Made by a program: the position numbers and the translations under genes
The notes under the pieces: model-generated
The model's database searches: none
What the model was told of the DNA's origin: nothing
Seen by the model: only the letters and a program-made list of their open reading frames with translations
Part shown: piece by piece, positions 6,590-15,400 of the stretch
Layout of the letters: each line of letters begins with the position of its first letter
Position numbering within the stretch: the stretch's first letter is position 1
DNA from: Spirochaetaceae bacterium
GTDB taxonomy: Bacteria; Spirochaetota; Spirochaetia; WRBN01
DNA: 15,933 nucleotides
Direction: 5' to 3'
NCBI GenBank assembly: GCA_020024055.1
Contig: JAHHUI010000023.1
Location: 1-15,933, forward strand

Positions 6590-6624
6590 GTGGAAGCCCT
6601 TATAAAGAGGGGGCGATTGACCAC
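6590..6624 (+). promoter_or_regulatory. candidate ribosomal protein L1 binding site in the rplK leader
   Basis: The RNA can form GUGG (6590-6593) paired with CCAC (6621-6624), and inside it GCCCU (6596-6600) paired with GGGGC (6610-6614). The asymmetric internal loop is AA on one side and GAUUGA on the other. This is the layout of the L1 site in 23S rRNA and of L1 autoregulatory sites in other bacteria. The outer stem directly abuts the rplK ribosome site GGAGGTG (6625-6631), so bound L1 could block translation of L11 and L1. A second hairpin, CTGTTT/AAACAG (6568-6590), sits just upstream and shares base 6590. Confidence 0.65.
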
Positions 6625-6637
6625 GGAGGTGTGAAAA

Positions 6638-7069
6638 ATGGCAAAGAAAAAGGTTGCGGCGTATATCAAGTTGCAATGCCCTGCGGGTAAAGCCACGCCT
6701 GCGCCGCCGGTTGGGCCCGCGCTTGGGCCGCATGGGGTGAGTGCGCCGGAATTTGTGAAGCAGTTTAATGACAGAACTGCCAAAATGGAAGCGGGATTGA
6801 TTATTCCCGTGGTGATTGAAGTTTATGCAGACAGGACTTTCAGCTTCACACTGAAGACGCCGCCTGCGTCGGTTTTGATCAAAAAAGCTCTGAAGCTGGA
6901 ATCAGGCTCGAAGCTGCCGCATAAAGAAAAGGTGGGCAAGCTGAGCAAGGCGCAGCTGAAGGAGATTGCACAGACTAAGCTTCCCGACCTGAGTGCGAAT
7001 GATATTGATGCCGCGATGAAAATTGTGGCGGGCACAGCACGCAGCATGGGTGTGACGGTGGAGGCTTAG
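6638..7069 (+). CDS. rplK: 50S ribosomal protein L11
   Basis: L11 binds the GTPase-centre region of 23S rRNA at the base of the L7/L12 stalk and takes part in factor binding and the stringent response. The 143-residue protein has the proline-rich N-terminal motif PAGKATPAPPVGPALGPHGV, then FVKQFNDRT, TFKT-like SFTLKTPPASVLIKKA, and the C-terminal RNA-binding helix ending IVAGTARSMGVTVEA. Length is normal. GGAGGTG lies just before ATG 6638. The next gene, rplA, starts four bases after the stop, and its ribosome site lies inside the last rplK codons, so the two are translationally coupled. Confidence 0.98.
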   Translation: MAKKKVAAYIKLQCPAGKATPAPPVGPALGPHGVSAPEFVKQFNDRTAKMEAGLIIPVVIEVYADRTFSFTLKTPPASVLIKKALKLESGSKLPHKEKVGKLSKAQLKEIAQTKLPDLSANDIDAAMKIVAGTARSMGVTVEA

Positions 7070-7073
7070 AGAC

Positions 7074-7757
7074 ATGAAACATGGAAAAAAATATCTTGAA
7101 GCGGAAAAGAAGCTGGACCGCGATAAGCATTATGCTCTGGATGAGGCGATTAAGCTGGTGAAAGACATGGCCTTTGCAAAATTTGACGAGACAGTGGAAG
7201 TATCTGTGTCTTTAAATATTAAGAAGAGTCATTCTATTCGCGAGACTTTTGTGTTGCCGCATCAGTTCACCGGAGAGAAAAAGATCCTTGTATTTGCCAA
7301 GGGAGAAAAGGCGGATGAGGCGCGTGCTGCCGGTGCGACCTTTGTGGGCGATGAGGATTTGGTTCAGAAAGTGAAAGACGGCTGGCTGGATTTTGATGTA
7401 TGTATTGCCACTCCGGATATGATGAAAGATGTCGGTCGCCTGGGCCAGGTTCTGGGTCGCAGAGGGCTGATGCCCAATCCGCGTACAAAGACTGTGACCA
7501 ATGATATTAAAGAGGCGGTGGCTGAACTGAAGCGCGGGCGTGTGGAATTTCGCGCGGATAAGGGCGGCGTGGTGCATTTGGGCGTGGGCAAGGTGAGCAT
7601 GGATAATGGGGCCGTGGCGGAGAATATCCGCACATTCATTGCCGAGCTGCTGCGCAAGAAGCCTGCCGACCTGAAAGGTGAATTTGTGAAGTCGATTTAC
7701 ATTTGCAGTGCGATGGGTCCGGGTGTGTGTTTAGATCAGGCGCCCTTTATGGGATAA
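7074..7757 (+). CDS. rplA: 50S ribosomal protein L1
   Basis: L1 forms the mobile stalk beside the E site and, in many bacteria, represses its own operon. The 227-residue product has the typical MKHGKKYLEAEKKLD start, the VEVSVSLNIKK strand, LPHQFTGEKKILVFAKGEKA, the domain II stretch with DMMKDVGRLGQVLGRRGLMPNPRTKTV, and GRVEFRADKGGVVHLGVGK. Length is normal for the family. GGAGG (7060-7064) inside rplK is nine bases before ATG 7074. The candidate binding site ahead of rplK would place rplK and rplA under L1 feedback. Confidence 0.98.
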   Translation: MKHGKKYLEAEKKLDRDKHYALDEAIKLVKDMAFAKFDETVEVSVSLNIKKSHSIRETFVLPHQFTGEKKILVFAKGEKADEARAAGATFVGDEDLVQKVKDGWLDFDVCIATPDMMKDVGRLGQVLGRRGLMPNPRTKTVTNDIKEAVAELKRGRVEFRADKGGVVHLGVGKVSMDNGAVAENIRTFIAELLRKKPADLKGEFVKSIYICSAMGPGVCLDQAPFMG

Positions 7758-7771
7758 TGAGGTGAGAGGGA

Positions 7772-8272
7772 ATGGAAAAAAAAGTTCAACAGTATAAAGT
7801 TGATGCCGCGGCAGATTTGTCTGCCATGATAGAGGCGCATGATGATGTCTTTTTCACTGAGTATCGCGGATTGACGGCGTCTCAGCTGGTGGATCTGCGC
7901 AGAGAGCTGGCCAAGCACAATGCCAAATATCGTGTTGTGAAGAACAGCTTTTTGCGTGTGGCGTTTCGCTCTCTGGGCAAGGAAGAGCAGGTGAGACGGT
8001 TTTTAACCGGGCCTACGGCGGCGGTATTTGTGAAGGGCGAATCGGGTGCGGCGGCCAAGGCATTGGTGGCTTTTGCCAAGGATGCGCCGTCTTTGGTGCT
8101 GAAGGGCGGCCTGGTGGTGGGCGAAGTGTATGATGCCAAGCAATTGGCGGCCTACAGTGCATTGCCCACGAAGATCGACCTTGTGGCGATGTTTGCGCGT
8201 GTGCTTAATGAGCCTGTGGCCCAGTTGGCGCGTGCTTTGCAGGCTGTGGCAGACAAGAAGCCTGCAGCATAG
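7772..8272 (+). CDS. rplJ: 50S ribosomal protein L10
   Basis: L10 anchors L7/L12 dimers to the ribosome. The 166-residue product shows FFTEYRGLTASQLVDLRRELAKHNAKYRVVKNSFLRVAF, the usual RNA-binding fold, then LTGPTAAVF and LKGGLVVGEVYDAKQLAAYSALPTK, and a C-terminal helix (LNEPVAQLARALQAVADKK) that carries L7/L12. GAGGTG (7759-7764) lies seven bases before ATG 7772. The gap from rplA is only 14 bases, so there is no room for the long L10-binding leader found before rplJ in many bacteria. Confidence 0.97.
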   Translation: MEKKVQQYKVDAAADLSAMIEAHDDVFFTEYRGLTASQLVDLRRELAKHNAKYRVVKNSFLRVAFRSLGKEEQVRRFLTGPTAAVFVKGESGAAAKALVAFAKDAPSLVLKGGLVVGEVYDAKQLAAYSALPTKIDLVAMFARVLNEPVAQLARALQAVADKKPAA

Positions 8273-8299
8273 TTTTAATCAAAAAATAATTTAATAAAT

Positions 8300-8347
8300 G
8301 GCGGTGCAGTCTTCTGCAAAGGGCGTTGTGGCTGGCCGCCTTGCAAC
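8300..8347 (+). promoter_or_regulatory. structured leader before rplL with competing hairpins
   Basis: In the 94-base gap between rplJ and rplL, GGCGG (8300-8304) can pair with CCGCC (8336-8340), enclosing a perfect small hairpin TGCAG-TCTT-CTGCA (8305-8318). An alternative fold pairs 8316-8325 with CGCCTTGC (8337-8344), with two bulges, and would break both. No T run follows, so it is not a simple terminator. A regulatory role in setting L7/L12 output is inference. Confidence 0.45.
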
Positions 8348-8366
8348 AAAAAAGGAGAAGTTAATC

Positions 8367-8738
8367 ATGACGACAGAAGACATTTTGAGTGCAGTCGAGA
8401 AGATGACAGCCATGGAGCTTTCAGCCCTGGTGAAGGCGATTGAGGAGAAATTTGGTGTGACAGCGGCGGCTCCTGTGATGGTGGCGGCAGCGGGTGGCGG
8501 TGCTGCTGGCGGCGGCGATGAGGAGAAGAGTGAATTCACTGTTGTGCTCAAGAGCTTTGGCGAGAAGAAGATTGATGTGATCAAGGCTGTGCGCGAGATT
8601 ACCGGTCTGGGTCTGGGCGAGGCCAAGGCCCTGGTGGAAGCAGGCGACAAGCCCGTGAAGGAAAATGTTTCCAAGGATGAGGCTGCCAAGATTAAAGAAA
8701 AGCTGACTGCAGCAGGTGCTGCTGTTGAAATTCAGTAA
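8367..8738 (+). CDS. rplL: 50S ribosomal protein L7/L12
   Basis: L7/L12 is the multi-copy stalk protein that recruits translational GTPases. The 123-residue product has an N-terminal dimerisation helix pair (MTTEDILSAVEKMTAMELSA), a flexible Ala/Gly hinge (about 33-50) and the globular C-terminal domain with EFTVVLKSFGEKKIDVIKAV, ITGLGLGEAKALVE and the closing KEKLTAAGAAVEIQ. The open frame continues upstream to an ATG at 8298. ATG 8367 is the right start: it gives the family N-terminus and has AGGAG (8353-8357) nine bases upstream, while 8298 has no ribosome site. L7/L12 is needed at about four to six copies per ribosome. Confidence 0.97.
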   Translation: MTTEDILSAVEKMTAMELSALVKAIEEKFGVTAAAPVMVAAAGGGAAGGGDEEKSEFTVVLKSFGEKKIDVIKAVREITGLGLGEAKALVEAGDKPVKENVSKDEAAKIKEKLTAAGAAVEIQ

Positions 8739-8756
8739 TTTTTAAAATGATATAAA

Positions 8757-8789
8757 AGGGCTGGAGCTGTTAAAAATGGCTTTAGCCCT
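8757..8789 (+). other. 12-bp hairpin between rplL and rpoB, possible RNA processing or attenuation site
   Basis: AGGGCTGGAGCT (8757-8768) pairs over its whole length with GGCTTTAGCCCT (8778-8789), with three G-U pairs and one U-G pair and a nine-base loop. It begins 18 bases after the rplL stop. No T run follows, so complete termination is unlikely. In E. coli the same gap holds a partial terminator and an RNase III site that lower rpoBC output, and this hairpin could serve the same end. Confidence 0.6.
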
Positions 8790-8905
8790 AAACTGATTAA
8801 CTAACATTTTTATAAAAGTAAGATAGGAAGAGAGGTGTCTTGCTTTAAATTGGCCCTTGTCTAAAGGATAGATATGTTGAGTTCATATTAGGAGGCCCCA
8901 GCATA

Positions 8906-11900
8906 ATGTTCGTTCGAGAGAAAACGAAAAAGAGAGTGCCTGTTGGTACACAATATGAGGAAGTGATTGAGTTTCCTAACCTTATTGATATTCAATTATC
9001 CAGCTATGAGCGCTTTTTACAGCTGGATGCTTTGCGTGAAGGCAAGCCTTTGGAAAGCCAGGGCCTGCAAGCTGTCTTTGAAAGCGTTTTCCCCATTGAA
9101 AGCACAAATGGTGAGCTTTCTTTGGAATATCATGGTTATAGTATCGATGAAAAATCCATGGAATTTAGCGAAGCTGAGTGTAAATATCGCGGCTTGACTT
9201 ATAAAGCGCCGCTGAGGGCATTGATCAGCCTGGTATTTCACAATACAGGCGAGATTCGGCAAAAAGATATTTACATTGGCGATATTCCGCTGATGACAGA
9301 ACGCGGAACATTTATTATTAATGGCGCCGAGCGTGTGGTGGTCAGCCAGATTCATCGTTCGCCTGGTGTCGTTTTTTCTTATGAAAAGGGCGTGTATTCC
9401 AGCCGCATTATTCCTTATCGCGGGAGCTGGCTGGAATTTGAAATTGATCAGAAGAAAGATCTTATCTATGCGAAGATCGACCGCAAGAAGCGTATTTTGG
9501 GAACATTATTCCTGCGTGCGGTGGGCTTCGATAGCCGCGAGAAAATTATTCAGGCATTTTATAAAAGCAAGAAAGTTCCCGTGGTGGATTCGGCCGCAGA
9601 GAAAGAAGAGCTCTCTGGCCAGACATTGGCCCGTGTTGTCATGGTGAAAGACAGCGACGGTACTGAGCGCAAGCTGCTGCGTGCGGGTGATAAAATCTAT
9701 CCCCACGAAATTGATACATTAATTCACTCGGGTGTGAAAGAGGTGGAAGTGATTGATTTCACAGCTGAAGGCAGCCTGAATTCTCCTATTATTTTGAATT
9801 GTTTTGAACGTGAAGACGGGCGTGTCTATCAGGAAAACCCCGCTGCCGACGAGCCTGCGCGCGAGGATGCGCTGGCGGCGGTGTATTCGGTGCTTCAGCC
9901 TGGTGACCCTGTGACGATGGAGAACGCGGAGAAAGACCTGCACAGTCTGTTCTTCAGCTCGCGTCGCTATGACCTGGGCGAGGTAGGCCGCTATAAGCTG
10001 AATCGCAAGCTGGGCGTGGCCGAGAAAGACCGCACAGAATCTGTGCTGACACGTGAGGATATGGCCAAGACCATGGCATTTCTCATTCGTGTGTATATCA
10101 GCGAAGAGATGGTGGATGATATTGACCACTTGGGCAATCGCCGTGTGCGCAGTGTGGGCGAGCTGCTGCGCAATTCATTAAAAGTGGCTTTTGCACGCAT
10201 GGAGCGCATTGTGCGCGAGCGTATGACATTAAAAGGCGCCGAAACCCTGAAGCCGCAGGATATTATCAGCATCAAGCCGATTGTCTCGGCCATTCGTGAA
10301 TTTTTCGGAAGCAGCCAGCTGAGCCAGTTTATGGATCAATGTAATCCTCTGGCCGAGCTGACGCATAAACGCCGCCTGAATGCCTTGGGCCCGGGCGGTC
10401 TCTCGCGTGACAGAGCGGGCTTTGAAGTGCGCGATGTACATTCGACGCATTATGGGCGCATGTGCCCGATTGAGACGCCTGAAGGACCAAATATCGGTTT
10501 GATTGTCAGCCTGGCAAATTATGCACGCGTGAATAAATACGGATTTTTAGAGAGCCCGTATCGCAAAGTGGTGAATGGCAAGGCGACAAAAGAGGTGGAA
10601 TATCTTTCTGCCTTTGATGAAGAGCGCCATTATATTGCCCAGGCCAGTGCGCCATTGGACAAGGACGGCAATTTCCTGGAAGAGCAAGTGGCAGTGCGCC
10701 GCGCGGGCGACTATACCACGCGTTCTCCTAAAGATATTAAGTATATGGACGTTTCGCCGCGGCAGATTATTTCCACGGCGGCCAGTCTGATTCCTTTCCT
10801 GGAACATGATGACGCCAACCGTGCCCTGATGGGCTGTAATATGCAGCGCCAGGCTGTGCCGTTGCTGTTCCCCGAGGCGCCGATTGTGGGCACCGGGATG
10901 GAGAGCAAGGCTGCCTATGATTCGGGCGTGGTGGTGAAGGCCAAGCGCGCAGGCACCGTGGAATATGTGTCCAGCACGAAGATTGTCGTGCGCGCAAAAG
11001 ACGGCGCAGATGAATATGCCCTGGCGAAATTCCAGCGCACAAATCAAGATACATGTTTCAATCAGGTGCCCATTGTGAATGTGGGCGAGAAAGTGGAGGC
11101 TGGTGAGGTTTTGGCCGATGGATCTTCAACGCAGAATGGCGAGCTGGCGCTGGGCCGCAATCTTTTAGTGGGCTTTGTGCCTTGGAATGGCTACAATTTT
11201 GAAGATGCGATTCTCATCAGCGAGAATGTGCTGAAAGAGGATTATTATACCTCGATTCATATTCATGAATTTATCACCGAGGTGCGCGAGACCAAGCTGG
11301 GCTGCGAGAAGATTACACGTGATATTCCCAACACCAGCGAGAAGAGTCTGGAGCATCTGGATGCCGAGGGTATTGTTGCTGTGGGCACTTATGTGCGTTC
11401 GGGCAGCATTTTGGTGGGCAAGGTGACGCCCAAGAGCGAAACAGAGACCACACCTGAATTCAAATTATTGAACAGTATTTTTGGCGAGAAAGCGAAAGAG
11501 GTTCAGGACAGCAGCCTGCGTCTGCCGCATGGAGTGGAAGGCGTGGTGGTAGATATTCAGCGCCTGCGCCGCGGCCAGGGCGATGACATTGACCCGGGTG
11601 TGGAAGAAGTGGTGAAAGTGCTGATCACGACCAAGCGCAAGCTGCGCGTGGGCGACAAGATGGCCGGTCGCCATGGAAACAAGGGCGTTGTGGCCAAGAT
11701 TGTGCCTGTGGAAGATATGCCTTATATGGCTGACGGTACGCCTTTAGATATTTGTTTAAATCCGCTGGGTGTGCCCAGCCGTATGAATATTGGGCAGGTG
11801 ATGGAGACGGCTTTGGGCATGGTGGGTGCAAAGCGCAATGAGTGGTTTGTTTCTCCGGTGTTCCAGTCGCCCAGCAATGAGACCATTGGGCAGATGCTGG

Positions 11901-12409
11901 AAGAAGTGGGTCTGAACAAGGGATCGAAAGTGACTTTGTATGACGGGCTGACCGGCGAGCCGTTCAAGAATCAGGTTTTTGTGGGCTATATGTATTATCT
12001 GAAGCTGCATCATTTGGTGGATGATAAGATGCATGCGCGCTCGACAGGGCCATACAGTCTGGTGACGCAGCAGCCCTTGGGCGGCAAGGCTCAGTTTGGC
12101 GGCCAGCGTTTGGGTGAGATGGAAGTGTGGGCTCTGGAAGCCTATGGCGCGGCGAATACCCTGCAGGAATTGCTGACGATTAAGTCGGACGATATGACAG
12201 GGCGTGCCAAGATTTACGAGGCCATTGTGAAGGGCGAGCCGACCAATCCGGCTGGTGTGCCTGAGGCATTTAATGTTATGGTGCAGGAATTGCGCAGTTT
12301 GGCTTTGGATTTATCGTTGTCGGATAATCGAGGAAATCAGATTCCGCTGACCGAGCGTGATGCTGAAATCATCAGCAAAAAACAGGAAGGTCAGACTTTT
12401 AATGAATAA
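8906..12409 (+). CDS. rpoB: DNA-directed RNA polymerase subunit beta
   Basis: The 1,167-residue beta subunit forms one half of the RNA polymerase active-site cleft. Landmarks run in order: NLIDIQLSSYERFL near the N-terminus; IPLMTERGTFIINGAERVVVSQIHRSPG; the rifampicin pocket FGSSQLSQFMDQCNPLAELT followed by HKRRLNALGPGG (about 469-498); RMCPIETPEGPNIGLI; the catalytic-site lysines K918 and K926 in GDKMAGRHGNKG; and the C-terminal GGQRLGEMEVWALEAYGAA. N492 stands where E. coli has Ser531, and C479 where it has Asn518. The protein lacks the large proteobacterial insertions. AGGAGG (8890-8895) lies ten bases before ATG 8906. It follows rplL by 167 bases, with a strong hairpin in the gap. Confidence 0.99.
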   Translation: MFVREKTKKRVPVGTQYEEVIEFPNLIDIQLSSYERFLQLDALREGKPLESQGLQAVFESVFPIESTNGELSLEYHGYSIDEKSMEFSEAECKYRGLTYKAPLRALISLVFHNTGEIRQKDIYIGDIPLMTERGTFIINGAERVVVSQIHRSPGVVFSYEKGVYSSRIIPYRGSWLEFEIDQKKDLIYAKIDRKKRILGTLFLRAVGFDSREKIIQAFYKSKKVPVVDSAAEKEELSGQTLARVVMVKDSDGTERKLLRAGDKIYPHEIDTLIHSGVKEVEVIDFTAEGSLNSPIILNCFEREDGRVYQENPAADEPAREDALAAVYSVLQPGDPVTMENAEKDLHSLFFSSRRYDLGEVGRYKLNRKLGVAEKDRTESVLTREDMAKTMAFLIRVYISEEMVDDIDHLGNRRVRSVGELLRNSLKVAFARMERIVRERMTLKGAETLKPQDIISIKPIVSAIREFFGSSQLSQFMDQCNPLAELTHKRRLNALGPGGLSRDRAGFEVRDVHSTHYGRMCPIETPEGPNIGLIVSLANYARVNKYGFLESPYRKVVNGKATKEVEYLSAFDEERHYIAQASAPLDKDGNFLEEQVAVRRAGDYTTRSPKDIKYMDVSPRQIISTAASLIPFLEHDDANRALMGCNMQRQAVPLLFPEAPIVGTGMESKAAYDSGVVVKAKRAGTVEYVSSTKIVVRAKDGADEYALAKFQRTNQDTCFNQVPIVNVGEKVEAGEVLADGSSTQNGELALGRNLLVGFVPWNGYNFEDAILISENVLKEDYYTSIHIHEFITEVRETKLGCEKITRDIPNTSEKSLEHLDAEGIVAVGTYVRSGSILVGKVTPKSETETTPEFKLLNSIFGEKAKEVQDSSLRLPHGVEGVVVDIQRLRRGQGDDIDPGVEEVVKVLITTKRKLRVGDKMAGRHGNKGVVAKIVPVEDMPYMADGTPLDICLNPLGVPSRMNIGQVMETALGMVGAKRNEWFVSPVFQSPSNETIGQMLEEVGLNKGSKVTLYDGLTGEPFKNQVFVGYMYYLKLHHLVDDKMHARSTGPYSLVTQQPLGGKAQFGGQRLGEMEVWALEAYGAANTLQELLTIKSDDMTGRAKIYEAIVKGEPTNPAGVPEAFNVMVQELRSLALDLSLSDNRGNQIPLTERDAEIISKKQEGQTFNE

Positions 12410-12418
12410 AAGAGTGTA

Positions 12419-12457
12419 GATCGGTGGTATTTAGGGGGGTGAGCTGCCGGTTTTTTT
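12419..12457 (+). terminator. hairpin plus seven T between rpoB and rpoC, possible attenuator
   Basis: CGGTGG (12422-12427) pairs with CTGCCG (12444-12449), extendable by weak pairs to about nine, with a 16-base loop. TTTTTTT (12451-12457) follows at once. This has the form of an intrinsic terminator, but with three to four G-U pairs and a long loop it is probably leaky, as rpoC must be transcribed. A competing pair, GGTAT (12426-12430) with ATACC (12461-12465), would break the stem. Confidence 0.5.
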
Positions 12458-12490
12458 ATGATACCCGAAGAGAGATAGGGGATGAGGGAA

Positions 12491-15400
12491 GTGAGAGAGA
12501 TTCCGGACTTTGACAGTATTACAATTCGGCTGGCATCGCCGCAGAAGATCCGTGACTGGAGCTATGGCGAGGTGAAGAAGCCTGAGACAGTAAATTATCG
12601 CACTTTGCGGCCAGAGCGTGATGGCTTGTTCTGTGAGCGTATTTTTGGCACCACCAAGGAATGGGAATGTTACTGTGGTAAATTTAAAAGCATTCGCTAT
12701 AAGGGCGTGGTGTGTGATCGCTGTGGTGTCGAGGTCACACATTTCAAGGTGCGCCGCGAACGCATGGGACATATTGAACTGGCCAGCCCGGTCAGCCATA
12801 TTTGGTATTATCGCAGCGTGCCCAGCCGCATTGGCCTGTTGCTGAATCTGCCGATGGTGGCTTTGCGCAGCATTTTGTATTTTGAGAAATATATTGTTGT
12901 GGACCCCGGTGATACGGACCTGAAGAAGATGCAGCTGTTAACGGATGAAGAATATACCGAGGCCAAGCGGCGCTATGGTCTGGCCTTCACGGCGGGTATT
13001 GGCGCCGAGGTGATCCGTACTTTGCTGGAACAACTGGACTTGAATACTTTGGCGGCAGAGCTGCGCGCTGAGATGGTGGCCAAGGGTGTCAAGAGCGACA
13101 AGAGACTGCTGAATCGCATTGAACTGGTGGAAAATTTCCGTGATTCGTCTAATCGCCCTGAATGGATGATTTTAGATGTGATTCCTGTGATTCCGCCTGA
13201 ATTGCGCCCGATGGTGCAGCTGGATGGCGGACGATTTGCCACCAGCGACCTGAACGATTTGTATCGCCGTGTGATCAACCGCAACAATCGTCTGCGCCGT
13301 CTGATGGCTCTTAATGCGCCTGATATTATTATTCGCAATGAAAAGCGTATGCTGCAGGAAGCTGTGGATGCGCTGTTTGACAATGGCCGCCGCAAGAAAG
13401 TAGTGAAGGGTGCATCTAATCGCCCGCTGAAGAGTCTTTCCGACCTGCTTAAAGGCAAGGGTGGGCGTTTCCGCCAGAACCTGTTGGGTAAGCGTGTGGA
13501 CTATTCGGGCCGCTCGGTTATTGTTGTTGGCCCCAAGCTGAAGCTGCATCAATGCGGTTTGCCCGCCAAGATGGCGATGGAGCTGTACAAGCCTTTTATC
13601 ATGAAGAAATTAGTGGACAAGGAAGTGGTATATAATATCCGTAAGGCGAAGACCTTGGTGGAACAGGAGACACCCGAAGTATGGGATGTTTTGGGCGAAG
13701 TGGTGAAAGAGCATCCTGTACTTCTGAACCGTGCACCGACTTTGCATCGCCTGGGTATTCAGGCTTTCGAGCCGATCCTGGTGGGCGGCAAGGCGATTCA
13801 GCTGCATCCTCTTGTCTGTCATGCGTTCAATGCGGACTTTGACGGTGACCAGATGGCTGTGCATGTGCCCCTGACCCAGGCGGCACAGGTGGAATGCTGG
13901 ACATTGATGCTGGCGACGAATAATTTGCTGAACCCTGCCAACGGGCAGCCGATTGTTTTCCCCAGCCAGGATATGGTCTTGGGTATTTATTATCTGACCA
14001 AGCCGCGCCCGCGAGCGGAGAAGATGCATTATTTCTCCAGCGGGAATGAAGCCGTGAAGGCGGCCGATCGTGGTGTCATCGGCTATCAGGATCTTTGCTA
14101 TGTACATATGAACGGTGAATTTGTAGAGACCACGCCCGGGCGTGTGATCTTCAATCAAAGCATGCCCAAGGAAGTGGGTTTCGTGAATCGCACCCTGGGT
14201 GATAAGTCTTTGCGCAAATTGATTGCCGAAGTATATGAGAAATTCGGATCTTACACGACTATCACTATGCTGGATGCCATTAAGAACACAGGCTATCGTT
14301 ATGCCACATTCTTTGGTGCCACGATCAGCATGGATGATATTTTGGTTCCCGATGAAAAGAAAGAAATGATTGAAAAGGCCAATAAAGAGGTCTTGCGTAT
14401 TCAAGAGCAGTATCAGAAAGGTCATATCACCGGTGAAGAACGCTATAGCCGTGCCATCCAGGTATGGAGCAAAACCAATGATGACTTGACAGATATTCTG
14501 ATGAAGAGACTGGAAGTGGACAAAGACGGTTTCAATAATGTATATATGATGGCCGATTCAGGTGCACGCGGAAGCCGCACACAGATTCGCCAGCTGGCCG
14601 CGATGCGCGGTTTGATGTCGAAACCCTCGGGCGAAATTATTGAATTGCCGATTCGTTCGAACTTTAAAGAAGGTCTGTCTGTGATTGAATATTTTATTTC
14701 CTCGAACGGTGCGCGTAAAGGTTTGTCCGACACAGCCCTGAAGACCGCCGACGCGGGATATTTGACACGCCGTCTGGTGGATATTGCCCAGGATGTGGTG
14801 GTGAATGAAGAAGACTGTGGCACCATCAATGGCACCGTGGTGACGGCCCTGAAAGACGGGGAAGAAGTGGTGGAGCGCCTGGCAGACAGAATCTCGGGGC
14901 GTTTTGCTCTTGAGCGTGTGATGCATCCGCTTTCGGGAGAGATCCTTGTGGATGTGGGCCAGGAAATTACCAATGAAATTGCCGAGCAGATTGAAGAAAT
15001 TGGTGTGGAATCAGTAAAAGTACGCACGGTGCTGGCCTGTGAGGCGCAACAGGGTGTGTGCCAGAAATGCTATGGACGTGACCTGGCGCGTGACCGCACT
15101 GTGAATATTGGCGAGGCAGTGGGAACCATTGCAGCCCAGTCAATTGGCCAGCCGGGAACACAGCTGACCATGAGAACTTTCCATATCGGTGGTGCGGCCA
15201 GCACAATCAGTGAAGACAATAAATTACAGCTGAAATATCCGCTGTATATTCAGAAAATCACCGGTTCCACAGTGACGCTGTCAGAGAATGAATTGCTGTT
15301 CACACGCAAGGGACATTTGCTGGTGCATCGCATCTTGAAGTCATTCGATTTGCAAAAGGGCGACAAGGTTCTTTTGGAAGACGGCAAGCGTGCCATTAAA

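Noticed and set aside
8298..8366. Alternative rplL start giving 23 extra residues
   Set aside because: No ribosome site, no family counterpart, and it overlaps the leader structure; ATG 8367 is better.
8811..8895. Promoter directly before rpoB
   Set aside because: TATAAA at 8811 and TTGTCT at 8857 lack partners at proper spacing.
12458..12478. Six-codon open frame (MIPEER) before rpoC as a leader peptide
   Set aside because: No ribosome site and no run of regulatory codons; mentioned only as context for the hairpin.
12482..12490. ATG 12482 as the rpoC start
   Set aside because: It remains possible, but the AGGGG ribosome site would touch it, while GTG 12491 has proper spacing and the family N-terminus.
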